From assembly GCF_019977395.1 (NCBI RefSeq), contig NZ_AP024660.1:992001-1056000 (forward strand): DNA of 64,000 nt, written 5' to 3'. The stretch comes from Arthrobacter sp. NicSoilC5 (GTDB lineage: Bacteria; Actinomycetota; Actinomycetes; Actinomycetales; Micrococcaceae). The notes below the pieces were generated by a model, which worked only from the letters and a program-made list of their open reading frames with translations, had not been told where the DNA came from and did not search any database. Every line of letters starts with the position of its first letter. The stretch's first letter is position 1. This document shows, piece by piece, positions 60,303 to 64,000 of this stretch. Made by a program: the position numbers and the translations under genes.

Positions 60303-63300
60303 CTAGGCCTCCATTTTTTCGACCGCGACGGCCGGTTCTGGCACATCGCCCGGCTCAGCGGCCAGCTCCACCGTCAGGGTCTCGCCCTTGACCAGTTCAG
60401 CGTTGGCCAGCAGGGCGTCCACCACGTTCTGCGGGGCCGTGACGGTGGTCCGGATCCGGTCGCTGACGTTGAGCCCGGCGTCCTTGCGGGCCTGCTGGAT
60501 GGCGCGGACCAGGTCGCGTGCCAGGCCTTCGGCCTCCAGCTCGGGGGTGACTTCCGTGTTCAAGACCACGAACCCGCCTCCAGGCAGCACGGCGACAGCG
60601 GCGGAACCGCCCTCGGACTCTGCCACCACGGTCTCCAGCGTGTACTCCTGGGGCTCCAGCTGCAGGCCCCCGGAGGTAACCACGCCGTCGTCGTCCACTG
60701 ACCAGTCGCCGGACTTCGAACCCTTGATGGCAACCTGGACATTCTTGCCCAGGCGCGGGCCGGCAGCACGGGCGTTCACCACCAGCTTCTGCTGGATGCC
60801 GAATTCCTCGGGGGAAGCGGTGGCCGCGTCCAGCAGGCGGACGGACCGGAGGTTGAGTTCATCGGCGACGACGGCGGCAAAGCCTTCCAGCGCATCCGCC
60901 CCGGGTGCCACAACGGTGAGTTCCTGCAAGGGCAGGCGGACACGCAGGTTGGCTGCCTTGCGGAGCGAGGACCCGGTGGAGCAGATCTGCTGGACCCGGT
61001 CCATTGCCTCTACCAGGGCCGGGTTGGCCGGGAAGAGGTCAGCGTCCGGCCAGTCAGCCAGATGCACGGAGCGGCCGCCGGTCAGGCCGCGCCAGATCTC
61101 CTCGGAGACCAGGGGCAGCAGCGACGCAGCAGCACGGGTGACGGTCTCCAGCGCGGTGAACAGGGCGTCGAAGGCGTCCTGGTCCTCGTCGAAGAAGCGC
61201 TGCCGGCTGCGGCGGACGTACCAGTTGGTGAGCATGTCCAGGTAGCTGCGCAGGGAGTCGCACGCACCGGAGATGTCGTAGGTGTCCAGCTGCACGGTCA
61301 TGTTCCGAACCAGGTCGCCCGTGTTGGCCAGCAGGTACTGGTCCAGGGTGTCCGCATAGCCGTCGTAGCGCAGCTTCGCGTCGTATCCCCCGCCACTGTT
61401 TGCCGCGTTGGTGTAGAGCGTGAAGAAGCTGTACACGTTCCACAGCGGCAGGATCACCTGGCGGACGCCGTCGCGGATGCCCTGCTCGGTGACGATCAGG
61501 TTGCCGCCGCGCAGGATGGGGCTGGACATGAGGAACCAGCGCATGGCGTCGGAGCCGTCGCGGTCCAGGACCTCGGACACGTCCGGGTAGTTACGCAGGC
61601 TCTTGGACATCTTCTGGCCGTCAGAGCCCAGCACGATGCCGTGGCTGATGACGTTGCGGAACGCCGGCCGGTCGAACAGTGCCGTGGACAGAATGTGCAG
61701 CATGTAGAACCAGCCGCGGGTCTGCCCGATGTATTCGACGATGAAGTCAGCCGGGTTGTGGGTGTTGAACCAGGCCTCGTTCTCGAACGGGTAATGCACC
61801 TGGCCATACGGCATGGAGCCGGAGTCGAACCAGACGTCCAGGACGTCCTCCACGCGGCGCATCACGGACTGGCCTTCTTCGGGCGTGCGGGGGTCGTCCG
61901 GGTTGGGCCGGGTCAGCTCGTCGATGAACGGGCGGTGCAGGTCCACCTCGCCGGCCTTGTTCAGCGGCAGCCGGCCGAAGTCCGCCTCGATCTCGGCCAG
62001 GGAGCCGTAGACGTCGGTGCGGGGGTACTCGGGGTCCGTTGACTGCCACACCGGGATGGGGCTGCCCCAGAAGCGGTTGCGGCTGATGGACCAGTCGCGG
62101 GCGTTTTCCAGCCACTTGCCGAACTGGCCGTCCTTGACGTTGCCGGGGATCCAGTTGATCTCCTGGTTCAGTTCGGACATCCGGTCCTTGAACTTGGTGA
62201 CCTCCACGTACCAGGAGGACACCGCACGGTAGATCAGGGGGTTGCGGCAGCGCCAGCAGTGCGGGTAGCTGTGCTCGTAGCTGGCCTGGCGGACCAGGCG
62301 GCCCTGGGCACGGAGCACCTGGGTGATGGGCTTGTTGGCCTCGAAGACCTGCAGCCCCACGATGTCGTGGAGGTCGCCGTGCTTGAACAGTGGCAGGAAC
62401 TTTGCACCCTCATCCACGGAGAGCACCACGGGGATGCCTGCCTCCTCGCAGACTTTCTGGTCGTCTTCACCGTAGGCGGGCGCCTGGTGCACAATGCCGG
62501 TGCCGTCCGTGGTGGTGACGTAGTCGGCCACCAAGAAGCGCCAGGCGTTCTCCATGCCGTACTTCTCGTTGTCCGCGAAGTCGTCCCAGAGGCGCTGGTA
62601 TTCCAGTCCCTCCAGCTCGGCGCCGGTGTGCGTGGAGACCACTGCGGCTTCCGCGTCCTCGAAGCTGTCGTAGCCAAGGTCCTTGGCGTAGCTGCCCAGC
62701 AGGTCCGCTGCGAGCATGAAGCTCCCGGTGACCGGGGCGTCTGCGGAGGCCGCCTTGATGCCGTTGGGGCCGGCCGGCAGCACGGCGTAGGTGATGGAAG
62801 GCCCGACGGCGAGCGCGGCGTTGGTGGGCAGCGTCCAGGGGGTGGTGGTCCAGGCGAGGGCCTGCACGCCGGCAAGCTCCCTGGAAACCTCCGACTCCCC
62901 CGCGAGGATGGGGAACGTGACGGTGACGGTCTGGTCCTGGCGGTTCTTGTAGACGTCGTCGTCCATGCGCAGCTCATGGTTGGACAGCGGCGTTTCGTCT
63001 TTCCAGCAGTACGGGAGGACGCGGTAGCCGTTGTAGGTCAGGCCCTTGTCGTGCAGCTGCTTGAACGCCCAGAGGACCGATTCCATGTACTCGACGTTGA
63101 GGGTCTTGTAGTCGTTGTCGAAGTCCACCCAGCGCGCCTGCCGGGTGACGTAGCTGCGCCATTCGTCGGCGTACTTCATCACGGAGGCGCGGCAGGCGTC
63201 ATTGAACTTGTCGATACCCATGGCTTCGATCTGGGTCTTGTCCGTCATGCCCAGCTGCTTCATGGCTTCAAGTTCGGCGGGGAGGCCGTGGGTGTCCCAG

Positions 63301-63620
63301 CCAAAGCGGCGCTCCACGCGCTTGCCGCGCTGGGTCTGGTAGCGGCCCACCAGGTCCTTGGCGTAGCCGGTGAGGAGGTGGCCATAGTGCGGCAGGCCGT
63401 TGGCGAAGGGCGGGCCGTCGTAGAACACGAATTCGTTGCTGCCGGGCTCGCCGCCGGGGACGTCGGCGCTGCGCTGGTCGATGCTGGCCTGGAAGGTGCC
63501 GTCCTGGTCCCAGTACTTCAGGATGCGCTCTTCGATCTCCGGGAACTTCACGGAGGCGGAAACGCCGGCACTGCCGTTGGACGAGGTGCTGGAGGCTGAG
63601 GCCTTGGGGTAAAACGTCAT
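60303..63620 (-). CDS. ileS: Isoleucyl-tRNA synthetase
   Basis: IleRS charges tRNA-Ile. The 1105-residue protein is of the longer (eukaryote-like, mupirocin-insensitive) type: HYGH in [21 protein letters not shown] in [15 protein letters not shown], an editing domain in the middle ([18 protein letters not shown]) and a long anticodon-binding C-terminus. ATG 63620 lies 6 nt after AGGATG; ATG 63629 is a nearby alternative, and the frame out to 63740 crosses the T-box. Expression is controlled by the T-box leader upstream. It heads the ileS-folC-DUF4233-ndk cluster. Confidence 0.95.
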   Translation of the reverse strand: MTFYPKASASSTSSNGSAGVSASVKFPEIEERILKYWDQDGTFQASIDQRSADVPGGEPGSNEFVFYDGPPFANGLPHYGHLLTGYAKDLVGRYQTQRGKRVERRFGWDTHGLPAELEAMKQLGMTDKTQIEAMGIDKFNDACRASVMKYADEWRSYVTRQARWVDFDNDYKTLNVEYMESVLWAFKQLHDKGLTYNGYRVLPYCWKDETPLSNHELRMDDDVYKNRQDQTVTVTFPILAGESEVSRELAGVQALAWTTTPWTLPTNAALAVGPSITYAVLPAGPNGIKAASADAPVTGSFMLAADLLGSYAKDLGYDSFEDAEAAVVSTHTGAELEGLEYQRLWDDFADNEKYGMENAWRFLVADYVTTTDGTGIVHQAPAYGEDDQKVCEEAGIPVVLSVDEGAKFLPLFKHGDLHDIVGLQVFEANKPITQVLRAQGRLVRQASYEHSYPHCWRCRNPLIYRAVSSWYVEVTKFKDRMSELNQEINWIPGNVKDGQFGKWLENARDWSISRNRFWGSPIPVWQSTDPEYPRTDVYGSLAEIEADFGRLPLNKAGEVDLHRPFIDELTRPNPDDPRTPEEGQSVMRRVEDVLDVWFDSGSMPYGQVHYPFENEAWFNTHNPADFIVEYIGQTRGWFYMLHILSTALFDRPAFRNVISHGIVLGSDGQKMSKSLRNYPDVSEVLDRDGSDAMRWFLMSSPILRGGNLIVTEQGIRDGVRQVILPLWNVYSFFTLYTNAANSGGGYDAKLRYDGYADTLDQYLLANTGDLVRNMTVQLDTYDISGACDSLRSYLDMLTNWYVRRSRQRFFDEDQDAFDALFTALETVTRAAASLLPLVSEEIWRGLTGGRSVHLADWPDADLFPANPALVEAMDRVQQICSTGSSLRKAANLRVRLPLQELTVVAPGADALEGFAAVVADELNLRSVRLLDAATASPEEFGIQQKLVVNARAAGPRLGKNVQVAIKGSKSGDWSVDDDGVVTSGGLQLEPQEYTLETVVAESEGGSAAVAVLPGGGFVVLNTEVTPELEAEGLARDLVRAIQQARKDAGLNVSDRIRTTVTAPQNVVDALLANAELVKGETLTVELAAEPGDVPEPAVAVEKMEA

Positions 63621-63699
63621 GTTCGACATCCTGGGTTGAGCGTGGTGAACCCCGGCGGGGCCGGAGGTTCCGTTCAGGATGCGAGGACGGCTGCCGCGC

Positions 63700-63900
63700 C
63701 GTCCCGAAAAGACTGCACGCCCACCGCGGTACCACCTCACTTACCGGCGCCGCGTGTCTTCCGTGAGGAACACCTGCCGCCCCGGCCTCTCATTACTGCT
63801 GTGACGGGCTTACCCGTCCGGTTCTACTGGCACAGCCACCCTGCAGGGGCACACTGCGCGTTCTTCCGGAAGCTCACCGGTGATTGCCGGGTCATAGCCA
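63700..63900 (-). promoter_or_regulatory. T-box leader of ileS
   Basis: The minus strand holds a T-box regulator: the conserved AGGTGGTACCGCGG (63724-63737) that pairs with the uncharged tRNA acceptor end, and an upstream stem I region with AATCACCGG, where ATC (63882-63884) is a good candidate Ile specifier codon. Actinobacterial ileS T-boxes usually act on translation. A GC hairpin (about 63647-63670) between the T-box and the start could be the switch. Uncharged tRNA-Ile would raise ileS expression. Confidence 0.85.
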
Positions 63901-63920
63901 TAAAGAGTCTACTATCGCCG

Positions 63921-64000
63921 CAGCGTCCTGTGCCATTCAGCGCGTCCCTGCCATTCAGAGCATCCCCGCCATTCACAGCGTCCCGTGCCACTCAGAGCAT
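63921..64000. repeat. Degenerate tandem repeat at the window edge
   Basis: GCCATTCA recurs at 63932, 63950 and 63968, with GCCACTCA at 63987, giving periods of 18, 18 and 19 bp. Between copies the sequence alternates around AGCGTCCC/CGCGTCCC/AGCATCCC. The array runs off the end of the window, so its full length and purpose are unknown. It lies upstream of the ileS leader. Confidence 0.6.

Overview
The window is GC-rich chromosomal DNA from an actinobacterium, most likely an Arthrobacter/Pseudarthrobacter-type member of the Micrococcaceae. The evidence is gene content and order: nrdHIEF, ileS-folC-DUF4233-ndk, a long actinobacterial RNase E/G, rplU-rpmA-obgE-proB-proA-nadD-rsfS, a thiD-tenA fusion under a TPP riboswitch, and an ileS T-box. 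GTG/TTG starts and 4-nt stop/start overlaps are common.

Layout. Positions 1-5.5 kb hold small membrane and DNA-binding proteins, one decayed gene (639-1034) and a NatA/NatB-like ABC exporter. Positions 5.6-14.9 kb look like an accessory defence island: a winged-helix/GIY-YIG nuclease, truncated gene ends, a seven-zinc-knuckle protein with a Vsr/DUF559-like nuclease end, a Mu/rve-type transposase relic, frameshifted remnants, an HNH endonuclease, and a three-gene operon (14167 down to 12169). That operon encodes a Pycsar-like nucleotide cyclase, a ubiquitin-conjugating (E2)-like protein with its catalytic Cys, and a DUF5706/PycTM-like membrane effector. A DUF2188 gene sits next to it between palindrome-rich spacers. 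This cyclase-E2-TM operon is the strongest candidate for an under-described system. Genes here are visibly richer in A+T than the core.

Positions 14.9-19.3 kb are the class Ib ribonucleotide reductase operon nrdH-nrdI-nrdE-nrdF, with NrdR-like and DnaA-like sites upstream. Positions 19.3-24.4 kb hold TspO, a CFA synthase/DUF1365/FAD-oxidoreductase lipid operon and a divergent LysR regulator. Positions 24.4-32.4 kb hold DUF2004, a membrane protein, metF with a metE relic behind it, and a MoxR-DUF58-VWA operon. Positions 32.5-43 kb hold a sugar ABC importer without ATPase behind a ROK regulator, an rRNA methyltransferase-like protein, a flavin monooxygenase-like protein, a second CFA-type methyltransferase, and a DUF3311/SSS symporter pair.

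Positions 43.2-64 kb are housekeeping: two identical tRNA-Ala(GGC) genes with separate terminators, rsfS, nadD, proA, proB, obgE, rpmA, rplU, thiD-tenA, RNase E/G, a VKOR-like protein, ndk, DUF4233, folC and ileS with its T-box leader. The window ends in a degenerate tandem repeat. All functional calls come from reading motifs; no database search was run.
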